A stretch of DNA of 64,000 nt, from assembly GCF_027531705.1 (NCBI RefSeq), contig NZ_JAPZSP010000026.1, positions 22,719-86,718 of the forward strand, in the 5' to 3' direction. Positions 43,907 to 52,854 of the stretch are shown piece by piece (positions within the stretch are counted from its first letter, which is position 1; every line of letters starts with the position of its first letter). Made by a program: the position numbers and the translations under genes. This stretch comes from Flavobacterium sp. GTDB lineage: Bacteria > Bacteroidota > Bacteroidia > Flavobacteriales > Flavobacteriaceae. The notes beneath the pieces were generated by a model. It made no database searches. It was given only the letters and a program-made list of their open reading frames with translations, and was not told the origin of the DNA.

Positions 43907-43930
43907 GTTTATGAGTTTAAAAGTTTAGAA
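43888..43930. repeat. tandem AGTTTAAA words (single arm)
   Basis: Four copies of an AGTTTAAAAGTTTA-type word run in tandem between lysS and the structured element. The words match those of the 3125 element, but no opposite arm is present. Confidence 0.6.
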
Positions 43931-43992
43931 GGTAATTGAAAAGCTGAATTCTGAAATCTAAAAAATAAGGAGCGAATGGCTTGGGCTTTATC

Positions 43993-44050
43993 AGTAAACC
44001 ATGTTCCCGCTTTCCGTTCTACTTCGTGCCACTGCAATCGGGGCTAGATA
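43993..44050 (-). ncRNA. structured intergenic element, copy 2 (possible Flavo-1-type RNA)
   Basis: On the minus strand the core reads TAGCCCCGATTGCAGTGGCA, a short apical turn, then ACGGAAAGCGGGAACATGGT. Compared with copy 1, CCTG/CAGG has become CCCG/CGGG, a compensatory pair change. The internal stem is reduced to a few bases. It lies in the divergent gap between lysS and a lipoprotein gene. Confidence 0.5.
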
Positions 44051-44086
44051 GTAAACTTTTTGTATATTTGTAAAAAAATAAGAAAG

Positions 44087-44833
44087 ATGAAAGCCCTCAA
44101 AATTACCTTATTATTTCTTGTAATACTAAGTTTTGCAAGTTGCAAAGTCACAGAAGATATTTATATAAACGAAGACGGTTCGGGAAAATTTTTGGTGAAT
44201 CTCGATGCTTCTGATATGATGGAAATGACGCCAAAAGACTCATTGGCAACTGATGTTGGTAAACAAGTAGATTCTACCTTTACATTCCAAAAGTTTTTTG
44301 AAGATAATAAAGACAGTATTGCCAAGCTATCCCCGAGAGAAAAAGAAAGAATCGAAAAACTCAAAAGATTTTCTGTGAATATGAAAGTCAATTCGGCAGA
44401 AAACGTATTCAAATTTTCAATGTTTACTGATTTCAAAACTGTCGTAGATTTACAAGACGGAATCACCTCGCTAAACGATTTAAACAGATTAAATAGAGGA
44501 AAAACCGAATTAAGTATTCTTGATATGGGAAGTTTTGATGCTAATAAAACAATTGTAAGATATTCGTATGTTGGGAAAAAGTTCACTAGAAAAGCACAAA
44601 TTTTAGATTTTATAAAAACCAAACCTGTAGATACTATTAACGATAGTTCTTTCAAAATGATTACTGAAGCTTCTGTATATATTCTTAAATATCATTTTCC
44701 AAGAAAAGTTAAGAAAGTCTCCAATTCAACAGCAAAATTTAGTGAAGACAGAAAAACAATTACTATTGAGTTTCCATTGAATGAATATATTGAGAACCCA
44801 AAAAAACTAGATTTAGACGTTGAGTTTGAATAA
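44087..44833 (+). CDS. lipoprotein of unknown function
   Basis: From ATG 44087 (an upstream TTG at 44060 lies in the promoter region) the product has 248 residues with a lipobox LSFASCKV (Cys19). The body is alpha/beta with Lys/Asp-rich segments; YINEDGSGKFLVNLDAS near the start may be the first conserved strand. I recognise no named domain, although similar lipoproteins are frequent in Flavobacteriaceae. A perfect -7 box TATATTTG lies at 44063-44070. lipB follows after 44 bp. Confidence 0.6.
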   Translation: MKALKITLLFLVILSFASCKVTEDIYINEDGSGKFLVNLDASDMMEMTPKDSLATDVGKQVDSTFTFQKFFEDNKDSIAKLSPREKERIEKLKRFSVNMKVNSAENVFKFSMFTDFKTVVDLQDGITSLNDLNRLNRGKTELSILDMGSFDANKTIVRYSYVGKKFTRKAQILDFIKTKPVDTINDSSFKMITEASVYILKYHFPRKVKKVSNSTAKFSEDRKTITIEFPLNEYIENPKKLDLDVEFE

Positions 44834-44877
44834 GTATAAACTTTAAACTATCCAAATTTATTTGTTTGGAAGCAAAA

Positions 44878-45573
44878 ATGAATAAAAAAATCCAACTTAA
44901 AGATTTAGGAAATCTCGATTACAAAAAGACTTGGGATTATCAAGAAGAGCTTTTTAAAGGAATTGTTGATGTCAAAATCCAAAACCGTAAAGACGAAACG
45001 AATATTTCAACACCCAATTATTTTCTTTTTGTAGAACATCCACATGTTTATACGTTAGGAAAAAGTGGTGATATTTCCAATTTGCTATTGTCAGAAAAGC
45101 AACTCGAAGCTAAAGGAGCCACTTTTTATAAAATAAATAGAGGCGGAGATATTACCTATCACGGACCAGGTCAAATTGTAGGTTATCCCATTCTTGATTT
45201 AGAAAATTTTTTTACCGACATTCACAAATATCTTCGCTTTCTTGAAGAAGTAATAATTCTAACATTAGCTGACTATAATATAATAGGTACAAGAAGCGAA
45301 GGCGAAACAGGTGTTTGGTTAGGAGTTGGAACGCCATTTGCTCGAAAGATTTGTGCAATGGGAGTAAGAGCAAGTCGTTGGGTTACCATGCATGGATTTG
45401 CCTTAAATGTAAATGCCGATTTAGGTTACTTTGATAATATTATTCCATGCGGAATAAAAGGAAAGGCAGTAACATCGCTCCATGCAGAACTTGGAAAAGA
45501 AATAAATGAAGAAGAAGTAAAAGAAAAAATTCTAAACTATTTCAAACAGCTTTTTGAAGCAGAGTTTGAATAA
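44878..45573 (+). CDS. lipB: lipoyl(octanoyl) transferase
   Basis: Start at ATG 44878 gives 231 residues. The LipB motifs are GGDITYHGPGQIVGYPI, WVTMHGFALNVN and the catalytic Cys region IIPCGIKGKAVTSL. It moves octanoyl groups from acyl carrier protein to lipoyl domains in the cytoplasm. An upstream TTG at 44866 would add only four residues. It is tail to tail with rnhB, one base apart. Confidence 0.93.
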   Translation: MNKKIQLKDLGNLDYKKTWDYQEELFKGIVDVKIQNRKDETNISTPNYFLFVEHPHVYTLGKSGDISNLLLSEKQLEAKGATFYKINRGGDITYHGPGQIVGYPILDLENFFTDIHKYLRFLEEVIILTLADYNIIGTRSEGETGVWLGVGTPFARKICAMGVRASRWVTMHGFALNVNADLGYFDNIIPCGIKGKAVTSLHAELGKEINEEEVKEKILNYFKQLFEAEFE

Positions 45574-45574
45574 A

Positions 45575-46258
45575 TTATAATTCCAAGCTTAACTGTTCTG
45601 GTAACAATCTAAAACTCATTCTGTGGTATTTGGTAGTGCCATATTTTCTGATTGCTTCTCTGTGTTCTTTAGTTGGATAACCTTTGTTTTGTTTCCAGTT
45701 ATACATCGGGAATTCCTCATGAATCCTCTCCATATATTCGTCTCGATAAGTTTTTGCTAGAATCGAAGCTGCAGCAATACTCAGATATTTAGAGTCACCT
45801 TTAATAATACTTTGATTAGGTATTGATTTTAAAATTTCAATTTCATCTTCAGTAAAAATTTTACCTGAATTGCTTTTCAATCCTAATTTTGCATTCAGTG
45901 CTCTATTTCCATCAACAATAATATACTCTGGAGTTGTATTTAATTTCAGAATTGACTCTTGCATCGCTTTCATCGAAGAGTTTAGGATGTTGATTTCATC
46001 AATTTCTTCATTATATATATGTGTAACCGAAAAACTTTGAACTAGCTCCTCAATAATAGGTTTTAATATGAACCTTTTTTTTTCAGATAATTGTTTAGAA
46101 TCATTAATTAAAGTAAAAAGATTTTCTGAGCTATCAAAATTTGAAACAATTGTTGGAAGGATAACAGCTGCGGCCGTTACAGGTCCAGCTAAACAACCTC
46201 TCCCGGCTTCGTCGGTACCAGCTTCAAAATTTAATTTAGAATAGGATTTGAGCAACAT
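45575..46258 (-). CDS. rnhB: ribonuclease HII
   Basis: With ATG 46258 the product has 227 residues; an ATG at 46348 would add 30 hydrophobic residues not expected in this cytoplasmic enzyme. Motifs are [14 protein letters not shown] (active-site Asp-Glu), [21 protein letters not shown] and [16 protein letters not shown]. It removes ribonucleotides from DNA. It is slightly longer than E. coli RNase HII. Confidence 0.92.
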   Translation of the reverse strand: MLLKSYSKLNFEAGTDEAGRGCLAGPVTAAAVILPTIVSNFDSSENLFTLINDSKQLSEKKRFILKPIIEELVQSFSVTHIYNEEIDEINILNSSMKAMQESILKLNTTPEYIIVDGNRALNAKLGLKSNSGKIFTEDEIEILKSIPNQSIIKGDSKYLSIAAASILAKTYRDEYMERIHEEFPMYNWKQNKGYPTKEHREAIRKYGTTKYHRMSFRLLPEQLSLEL

Positions 46259-46390
46259 TTTTTTTGATAAAAATATAAAAATTATCAAACTATTATGTCT
46301 GTTTATGAGAATTTTTAGATATAAAATTACTATTGCATAATTATTCATAAGAAAAATACATTTATAAGAAATATTATAGTTAGTTAAATA

Positions 46391-46422
46391 TTTGTTTATT
46401 TAAGAAATAATTAAGAAGTTTG
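46391..46422 (+). promoter_or_regulatory. promoter of the SusC/SusD operon
   Basis: TTTG at 46391-46394 and GAAGTTTG at 46415-46422 are 20 bases apart, matching the Bacteroidota consensus with one mismatch. Transcription would start near 46427, about 25 bases before the susC ATG. Confidence 0.6.
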
Positions 46423-46450
46423 CAAAATAACTAACTCAAACAAATTTAAT

Positions 46451-49400
46451 ATGAGATTAAAATACAAATGGATTTTTACGTTACTAGTAGCGTTATCAAT
46501 GCAGTTTGCGTTTTCACAGGAAACCATCACTGGGAAAGTTTCAGACAAAGACGGGGGTTTACCATTAGCCAATATTGTTGTTAAAGGTACAAAACGTTCA
46601 GCTCAAACCGATATGGATGGTAAGTATGCTATTAAAGCAAGTTTAGGAGAAGAATTAGTTTTTTCTTATCTTGGATTAACAGACCAAACAGTAAAAGTTG
46701 GAACTTCAAAAATTATCAATGTTGTTTTAAAAGAAAGCTCTGAAGGAGAAAAGTTAAACGAAGTTGTTGTAACTAGTCAAGGCATCAAAAAAGAGAAAAA
46801 AGCTCTTGGATACGCCGTTAATACAATTAAAGCAGAAGATTTTGCATCAAAACCTTCAACGGATGTTGCAAGAGCCTTGACAGGAAAAGCACCAGGTGTT
46901 AATATTCAACAAACAAGTGGTTTGTCTGGTTCTGGAACTAATATTATTATTCGTGGTTATTCATCTATTACAGGAAGTAATCAGCCATTATTTGTAGTAG
47001 ATGGAATTCCATTCAACTCTGATACAAATAGTGACGGAAACTTTATCGAAGGTGCTACTAATGCTTCAAGTCGTTTCTTAGACTTAGATCCTAATAGTAT
47101 TGAAAGTATAAGTATCTTAAAAGGTTTAAGTGCAACTACTTTATATGGTTCTGCTGGTCGTAACGGAGTAATCTTAGTTACTACCAAGTCTGGAAACACT
47201 AAAGAGTTAAACAAAAAAATGGAAGTAAGTTTATCTCAATCTCTCTATTTCACAAATATTGCTAGTTTGCCAGAGTATCAAGATAATTATGGTAATGGTT
47301 TTGATAATGCATTTACTTCAGCATTTTCTAACTGGGGTCCAAAATTTGGAACTGTAGGGACACAAGGTATTGATTTAGATGGTAATGTTCCTCATCCTTA
47401 TGCATATATAGCAACACCAGATCTTTTTCCAGAGTATCAAAATGCTAAAGTTAAGTATGCTCCGCAGAATAATGTTAAACCATTTTTCAAAACAGGTATG
47501 GTTAGCACAACGTCAATTAATATTGGTGGTCGATCTGAAAACACTTCTTATAATTTAGGGGTGGGTAATACAGATGATCAAGGTTTTATTGATAATAATA
47601 TGTACCGACGTTTAAATCTTACTATGGGTGGTCAGACTAAATTGAATAACGGATTTAGTTTTTCAACAACTATGAACTACGTAAGAACTAATAAGACAGC
47701 TCCACCTACAGCAGCAGGTTTTGGTTCTAATGCAGCTGCGCCATCGGTTTTTGCTAATATTTTATATACACCAAGGAATTTAGATTTATTTGGAATTCCA
47801 TATGAAAATCCGAAAACGCATGCTTCTGTAAATTATAGAACAGATATTCCTAACCCGAGATGGACTCTTAAAAATGCGAGTGATAATGAAGGAGTGAGAC
47901 GTTTCTTTGGTAATATTACTGCTGGTTATGAAATCAATTCTTGGTCCAATGTTTCTTATCGTTTGGCTTTAGATAATTATACGCAAACTAAATTGTATTA
48001 TATTAATAGAGGAAATGGGCAACCATTTGATGATGAAGGTTTCATGAGAACTACAATTACTGAGAATACAGTTTTTGATCATACTTTTAGCTATAATTTT
48101 GATACCAAAATAGATAAAAACGGTAATTGGAATATTGATGGAACTTTAGGTTTAAACCCACGTTTAGAAGCATATAAATATAATTATGCAAGAAGTGATG
48201 TGCAGTTTTTATACGGACTAGTTGAACATCAAAATTTTGTGAATGATGATATTTATTCCGAATCACAAAGTTTTAATATAGTAGGGTTATATGGTAGTAC
48301 AACAGTAGGATTTAAGAAATATTTATATTTGAATTTGCAAGGAAGAAATGATTCATATTCTTCTTTGCAAAAAGCAACAAGATCATTGTTTTATCCTTCG
48401 GCTTCTCTTTCATTTGTTCCAACTGACGCTTTTGAGTATTTTAAAGGGAATAAATATATTAATTTTATGAAAATGCGTCTTGGATATGGTTCTTCTGCTG
48501 GTTTTCCCGATCCTTACAAGACTAGTGTTGGTTTAAATGTAAACACAAATGCTTTTGTTACCGCTGATGGTACAGTAATTAACAATATTTCGCAAAGAAG
48601 AGAGTTGGCTAATTTAAATCTAAAACCAGAGTTGGTTAAAGAATTAGAGTTTGGATTTGAAGGTAAATTTCTAAATAACAGAATTGGAGTTGATTTGTCT
48701 TTATACAGTAAAATCTCTACTGATTTGATAATTGAAAGAGATTTAGATCCTGCTTCTGGTTATGATTACACAGCTGATAATGTTGCTGAAGTAAGTAATA
48801 AAGGTATTGAGTTAGGACTTAATTTTGCAATGATACGTCCTGCAGCTGATGGATTTGGTTGGGATTTGTCTGGTAACTTTACGAAAAATAAAAATATTGT
48901 AGAAGATTTAGGTATTGGTGTTGATAAATTAGGAATTGCAGGGTTTACCAATCTTGGTAATTTTGCTTTTCCAGGTCAACCTTATGGTGTGATTTATGGT
49001 AGCCAGGTTTTAAGAGATGAAAATGGTAACTATGTAGTTGGTGGTGACGGAAACTATGTGGAGGGACCAGATACAATAATTGGTGATCCAAATGCAGACT
49101 GGAGAGCTACCGTTATTAATGAGTTTTCATATAAAAACATTTCATTTAATTTCCAATTTGAATATCAAAAAGGAGGTGATATTTATTCTACTACTGCAGC
49201 CTCATTATTATCAAGAGGTTTAACAAAAGATACGGATTTTGATAGATCTGGTACAGTAGTTTTACCTGGCGTGAATGCGAATGGAAATATTAATACTACA
49301 CAAATTGGTTATACCCAATATGGTTTTAATAATTCTGGTTTCTTTGTTAGAGAGCATGGTATTTATGACGCAACTAATTTAAGATTAAGAGAAGTTTCTC

Positions 49401-49624
49401 TTTCTTATAATTTGCCTAAAAAGTTCTTAGAGAAAACACCTTTTGGTAAAATGTCTATAAGTGTTGTTGCACAGAATTACTGGTTCAAAGCCTTTAATTT
49501 TCCTAAATACTTAAATTTTGATCCAGAAGTTATGAGTTTGGGAGTTGGTAATGGACAAGGTTTTGACTACCTTACTGGGCCAACGGCAAAAAGAATTGGT
49601 TTTAATTTTAATTTAACTTTTTAA
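46451..49624 (+). CDS. SusC/RagA-family TonB-linked outer-membrane receptor
   Basis: This 1,057-residue protein has a signal peptide (about 1-22), a carboxypeptidase-regulatory-like domain (ETITGKVSDKDGGLPLANIV), a TonB plug (ARALTGKAPGVNIQ, IIIRGYSSITGSNQPLFVVDG) and a long beta barrel ending in FNFNLTF. Together with the SusD-like partner it forms an energised uptake complex for a glycan or peptide. No sigma/anti-sigma pair, hybrid regulator or glycosidase adjoins it, so the substrate cannot be read from context. The SusD gene begins 8 bp after its stop. Confidence 0.95.
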   Translation: MRLKYKWIFTLLVALSMQFAFSQETITGKVSDKDGGLPLANIVVKGTKRSAQTDMDGKYAIKASLGEELVFSYLGLTDQTVKVGTSKIINVVLKESSEGEKLNEVVVTSQGIKKEKKALGYAVNTIKAEDFASKPSTDVARALTGKAPGVNIQQTSGLSGSGTNIIIRGYSSITGSNQPLFVVDGIPFNSDTNSDGNFIEGATNASSRFLDLDPNSIESISILKGLSATTLYGSAGRNGVILVTTKSGNTKELNKKMEVSLSQSLYFTNIASLPEYQDNYGNGFDNAFTSAFSNWGPKFGTVGTQGIDLDGNVPHPYAYIATPDLFPEYQNAKVKYAPQNNVKPFFKTGMVSTTSINIGGRSENTSYNLGVGNTDDQGFIDNNMYRRLNLTMGGQTKLNNGFSFSTTMNYVRTNKTAPPTAAGFGSNAAAPSVFANILYTPRNLDLFGIPYENPKTHASVNYRTDIPNPRWTLKNASDNEGVRRFFGNITAGYEINSWSNVSYRLALDNYTQTKLYYINRGNGQPFDDEGFMRTTITENTVFDHTFSYNFDTKIDKNGNWNIDGTLGLNPRLEAYKYNYARSDVQFLYGLVEHQNFVNDDIYSESQSFNIVGLYGSTTVGFKKYLYLNLQGRNDSYSSLQKATRSLFYPSASLSFVPTDAFEYFKGNKYINFMKMRLGYGSSAGFPDPYKTSVGLNVNTNAFVTADGTVINNISQRRELANLNLKPELVKELEFGFEGKFLNNRIGVDLSLYSKISTDLIIERDLDPASGYDYTADNVAEVSNKGIELGLNFAMIRPAADGFGWDLSGNFTKNKNIVEDLGIGVDKLGIAGFTNLGNFAFPGQPYGVIYGSQVLRDENGNYVVGGDGNYVEGPDTIIGDPNADWRATVINEFSYKNISFNFQFEYQKGGDIYSTTAASLLSRGLTKDTDFDRSGTVVLPGVNANGNINTTQIGYTQYGFNNSGFFVREHGIYDATNLRLREVSLSYNLPKKFLEKTPFGKMSISVVAQNYWFKAFNFPKYLNFDPEVMSLGVGNGQGFDYLTGPTAKRIGFNFNLTF

Positions 49625-49632
49625 TTAATAAT

Positions 49633-51327
49633 ATGAAAAAGATAAAAATCTTATTTATTTTAACTTCTTTATTGATATTAGGAAGTTGTGAAACATTTGA
49701 CTTAGAACAAACGAAAAGTCCTAGTCAAGTTCCTGTTGAGTTATTAGATCCCGTATATGCATTTAATTATGTGCAATTACAATTACCTGTTTTTGTTGAT
49801 GATGCTAATGATTTCACGCAACGTGTAACTCGCCAAATGGCTATGACAGGCGGAAACACATATGATAACGCTTTTAGACCTGTAAATTTTAATGGAGTAT
49901 GGAGCGATGGATATAATATTCTAAATGCGGTTAAAATTATGGAGCCTAAAGCTATTGAGTTAGGTGAAACGTATGCTCTTGGTGCTTCTAAATTAATCAG
50001 AGTATATGTTTTACTAACAATGACTGATATGTTTGGAGATATACCTTACACAGAGGCATTGCAAGGCAATGCAAATTTAACTCCAAAATATGACAAGAGT
50101 GTTGATATATACAAAGGATTGTTTTTAGAAATTGATGAAGCTGTTGTATTGTTATCAAATGCAAATAGACCTTCAAGTAAAATTCAAGATTTGTATTACA
50201 AAAGTAAAGATTCATGGATTACGCTTGCAAACACATTAAAATTAAAGATGTTAAATAATGCTAGATTAGCAGGAACAGATTTAGGTGTTGATATTGGAGA
50301 TGAAATGAATGCAATTATTGTTACAGGAAATATAATAGATACTATTGAAGAAGATTTTCAATTTCAATATGGTAATTCTCGTTTTAATCCTAATACAAGA
50401 CATCCATTATATAATGATCAGTATGAATTAGGTGGTGGTGCTTATATTGGAAATTATTTTATGTGGGCATTAAGTGAAGAAAAAGGAATAGCAGATCCTC
50501 GTACAAATTATTATTTTTATAAGCAAGATGACAGTGCTCAAGATGAAGATGATTTTACTGCACCCTGGAATACAAGACCTTCACATTATACAGATTTAAA
50601 ATATAGATCTTTTTATGACAGTTCAATATTAACACCTTATTTTGTTACTTCTTGGACGGGTTTACAGACTACTGTATTGCCCTCAGGTGGTTTTTGGGGC
50701 AGAGATCATGGGAATAATTCAGGTATTCCACCTGATGCAACAAATAGGACAGTTGCAGGTATTTACCCTATTGGTGGTAAATATGGAACTAGTCCTGCTA
50801 GTGTTCAAACAAGTGGAACAGCTGGTCAACAGGGTGCTGGAATTATGCCTATTATTTTGTCGAGTTATGTTCACTTTATATTGGCTGAATATCAATTAAT
50901 GGAGAATAATAACGCGGTGGCAGCTGGACAAGAATTAGAAATTGCAATAAGAAACTCAATAACAAAGACTACAACATTTATTGAAATGCCAGTTGGAGTT
51001 CCTACACAATCTGCAATAGCATCAGCAACTGATGCCTATTGGAATTTTTTAAGTCCAAAATATAATGGCTTTTCGACTGATAAAAAACTTGAACTTATTA
51101 TTAAGGAGTTTTATATTGCATCTTGGGGTAATGGTATTGAACCTTATAATAATTATAGAAGAACGGGTTATCCAAGTAATTTTCAACCAACTCTGGAAGA
51201 AGCTTCTGGTGTGTTTTTTGCTACTGCTTTATATCCAGGTTCTGCTGCTAATAACAACCCTAATATGCCCAATAATGTTCGTACTAAAAAAGTATTTTGG
51301 GATAAATTAACAACTGTGTTACATTAA
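49633..51327 (+). CDS. SusD/RagB-family surface lipoprotein
   Basis: This 564-residue lipoprotein (lipobox LLILGSCET, Cys19) shows the SusD-like layout with TPR helices: YTEALQGNANLTPKYD near residue 140, SWITLANTLKLKMLNNAR near 195, and a C-terminal KKLELIIKEFYIASWGNGIEPYNNYRR. The family caps the SusC barrel and holds the nutrient. Two unrelated lipoprotein genes follow in the same operon. Confidence 0.92.
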   Translation: MKKIKILFILTSLLILGSCETFDLEQTKSPSQVPVELLDPVYAFNYVQLQLPVFVDDANDFTQRVTRQMAMTGGNTYDNAFRPVNFNGVWSDGYNILNAVKIMEPKAIELGETYALGASKLIRVYVLLTMTDMFGDIPYTEALQGNANLTPKYDKSVDIYKGLFLEIDEAVVLLSNANRPSSKIQDLYYKSKDSWITLANTLKLKMLNNARLAGTDLGVDIGDEMNAIIVTGNIIDTIEEDFQFQYGNSRFNPNTRHPLYNDQYELGGGAYIGNYFMWALSEEKGIADPRTNYYFYKQDDSAQDEDDFTAPWNTRPSHYTDLKYRSFYDSSILTPYFVTSWTGLQTTVLPSGGFWGRDHGNNSGIPPDATNRTVAGIYPIGGKYGTSPASVQTSGTAGQQGAGIMPIILSSYVHFILAEYQLMENNNAVAAGQELEIAIRNSITKTTTFIEMPVGVPTQSAIASATDAYWNFLSPKYNGFSTDKKLELIIKEFYIASWGNGIEPYNNYRRTGYPSNFQPTLEEASGVFFATALYPGSAANNNPNMPNNVRTKKVFWDKLTTVLH

Positions 51328-51344
51328 ATTTTAAATTATTACTT

Positions 51345-51887
51345 ATGAAAAAAATATTTTTAATTTGTTTTTTTGTTTCTTTATTTTCTTCCTGTGAGCA
51401 AGACGAAAGTTTAGATCCAAGACCTCTAATTGTTCCAGGTCAATATGTAACGCTTAATATCGATTATTATAATAAATATATTGATGCTACAAACTTAAGC
51501 ACTTCTTCTTTTAGGGGAACCCTTTCAAATCCTGGAGGAAATGTTGTAAAATATGAATTGTTTATGAGAAGAAAGAATTCTATTGGAGATGTATCTAATG
51601 GAGACTTTGCTTTATACAAAACAATAAATTCTTTTCCTTATGTTTTAGAGATTAAAGCTCAAGATATCGCTGATTTTTATGACATTAATTTCTCTGAAAT
51701 TTCTCAAGGTCAAAGTTATGAATTTTTAGCCTACTCGTATGATGCTAATGGTATTAAAACAGGATATACTAATTTGTCCGGTATTGTTAAAACCACTGCA
51801 TCAATGAAGCAAGGGTATAGATTCAAAACAGGAATTGAGTTACCAAATGAAGATACATATGCAAATTACAAAAATTACTCTTTTTAA
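51345..51887 (+). CDS. unknown lipoprotein of the SusCD operon
   Basis: This 180-residue lipoprotein (lipobox LFSSCEQ, Cys17) has an extended beta-rich body with VKYELFMRRK and SYEFLAYSYDANGIKTGY. I see no named fold, though the size suits a SusE- or SusF-like surface glycan-binding accessory. It sits 17 bp after the SusD gene and 2 bp before the next lipoprotein. Confidence 0.55.
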   Translation: MKKIFLICFFVSLFSSCEQDESLDPRPLIVPGQYVTLNIDYYNKYIDATNLSTSSFRGTLSNPGGNVVKYELFMRRKNSIGDVSNGDFALYKTINSFPYVLEIKAQDIADFYDINFSEISQGQSYEFLAYSYDANGIKTGYTNLSGIVKTTASMKQGYRFKTGIELPNEDTYANYKNYSF

Positions 51888-51889
51888 TT

Positions 51890-52762
51890 ATGAAAAAAAT
51901 ATTTTATTTTTTAGCTATTTTTTCTACAATTTTTTTTTACAATTGTGAAACAAATGAAAAATTTACTGGATCACCAGTTGGAAATCAAGAAATCATTACT
52001 TTAGACGCTATTATTTCTTCTAATGTTGAGTTTGCTACTAGTGGTCAGGATGTAGAATTCAATTTTGTATTGCCTCGAACTTTTAAAGATACTGCTACGG
52101 TAGAAGTTACAGCTGTAAATTCAGAAGGTGGGCGAACAAGGAAAAAGGTAGATATCATGCCTGGTCAAGTCTCACCTTTACCATCTGAAGTTGTTAAGAT
52201 AACCTCGCCGGGTTCTGGGGATATGTTTTTTTCTCAATTTGAAATGTCGATTACAGCAATTTCTTTAAAACATGCTGAGATTGGTAAACATTATCTTATT
52301 AAATCTAATGTTTTATCTATTGAAACTGGTAAGGCGGGAAGTATTACGGCTACAAATGCAGCTAGATTATCTGTTGAGTTGGTATGGCCTAGTTATTCTG
52401 GTACAAATGATGTTGCTTTAAAAATTCAAAAGCCTTCAGGTACAGTTGTAGAGCCAACTTCTCAACAAAGTGGGGGTAAGTTGCATAGCATTCGTGTTTC
52501 TAATACTCCAATTCTTTCTGATAGCGATATAAATAATTCAAATGCTGAAGGTGAATATGTTTTTAGCATGACAGGAAGAAATTTAGCAATAAGTCCTCAA
52601 AACATGCCATATATTGTTATTGTTGTTTTTCCTAATGGAGATAGAAAATTTTATACAGGAACTTATGAGAATTTATATGTAGATGCACCTTTGAAAAATC
52701 TTATTAAAGTTACAAAAAATCCTGTTGGAGCAACAGAACCTTTTACAGTTAGCGAACTCTAA
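51890..52762 (+). CDS. unknown lipoprotein, last gene of the SusCD operon
   Basis: This 290-residue lipoprotein (FFYNCET, Cys19) has two beta-rich halves: one begins DAIISSNVEFATSGQDVEFN and the other ARLSVELVWPSYSGTNDV, resembling Ig-like or pre-peptidase C-terminal domains that bind calcium. No catalytic motif is seen. It starts 2 bp after the previous gene and is followed by an independent promoter. Confidence 0.5.
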   Translation: MKKIFYFLAIFSTIFFYNCETNEKFTGSPVGNQEIITLDAIISSNVEFATSGQDVEFNFVLPRTFKDTATVEVTAVNSEGGRTRKKVDIMPGQVSPLPSEVVKITSPGSGDMFFSQFEMSITAISLKHAEIGKHYLIKSNVLSIETGKAGSITATNAARLSVELVWPSYSGTNDVALKIQKPSGTVVEPTSQQSGGKLHSIRVSNTPILSDSDINNSNAEGEYVFSMTGRNLAISPQNMPYIVIVVFPNGDRKFYTGTYENLYVDAPLKNLIKVTKNPVGATEPFTVSEL

Positions 52763-52792
52763 CAAAAATTAACATAATTTAAGTTTTTATTT

Positions 52793-52824
52793 ATTGTAAT
52801 TACAAAAATAAAAACTTAAATTTG
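52793..52824 (+). promoter_or_regulatory. promoter with ATTG-N20-TAAATTTG
   Basis: A perfect TAnnTTTG box (52817-52824) is preceded by ATTG (52793-52796) with a 20-base spacer. It should drive the T9SS BNR gene at 52855 separately from the SusCD operon. An AT-rich inverted repeat lies directly upstream. Confidence 0.65.
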
Positions 52825-52854
52825 TTTTCTATTAATATTAAAACTATTTAAACT

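Noticed and set aside
44161..44655. 164-residue minus-strand frame
   Set aside because: It is antisense to the lipoprotein gene at 44087, has no promoter or start context, and reads as hydrophobic shadow sequence.
46259..46348. Upstream ATG start for rnhB
   Set aside because: It would add a 30-residue hydrophobic leader to a cytoplasmic nuclease; the ATG at 46258 fits the family.
52781..52817. AT-rich inverted repeat as terminator of the SusCD operon
   Set aside because: The stem is almost all A/T and lacks a clean T-run; it overlaps the next promoter and is weak evidence.
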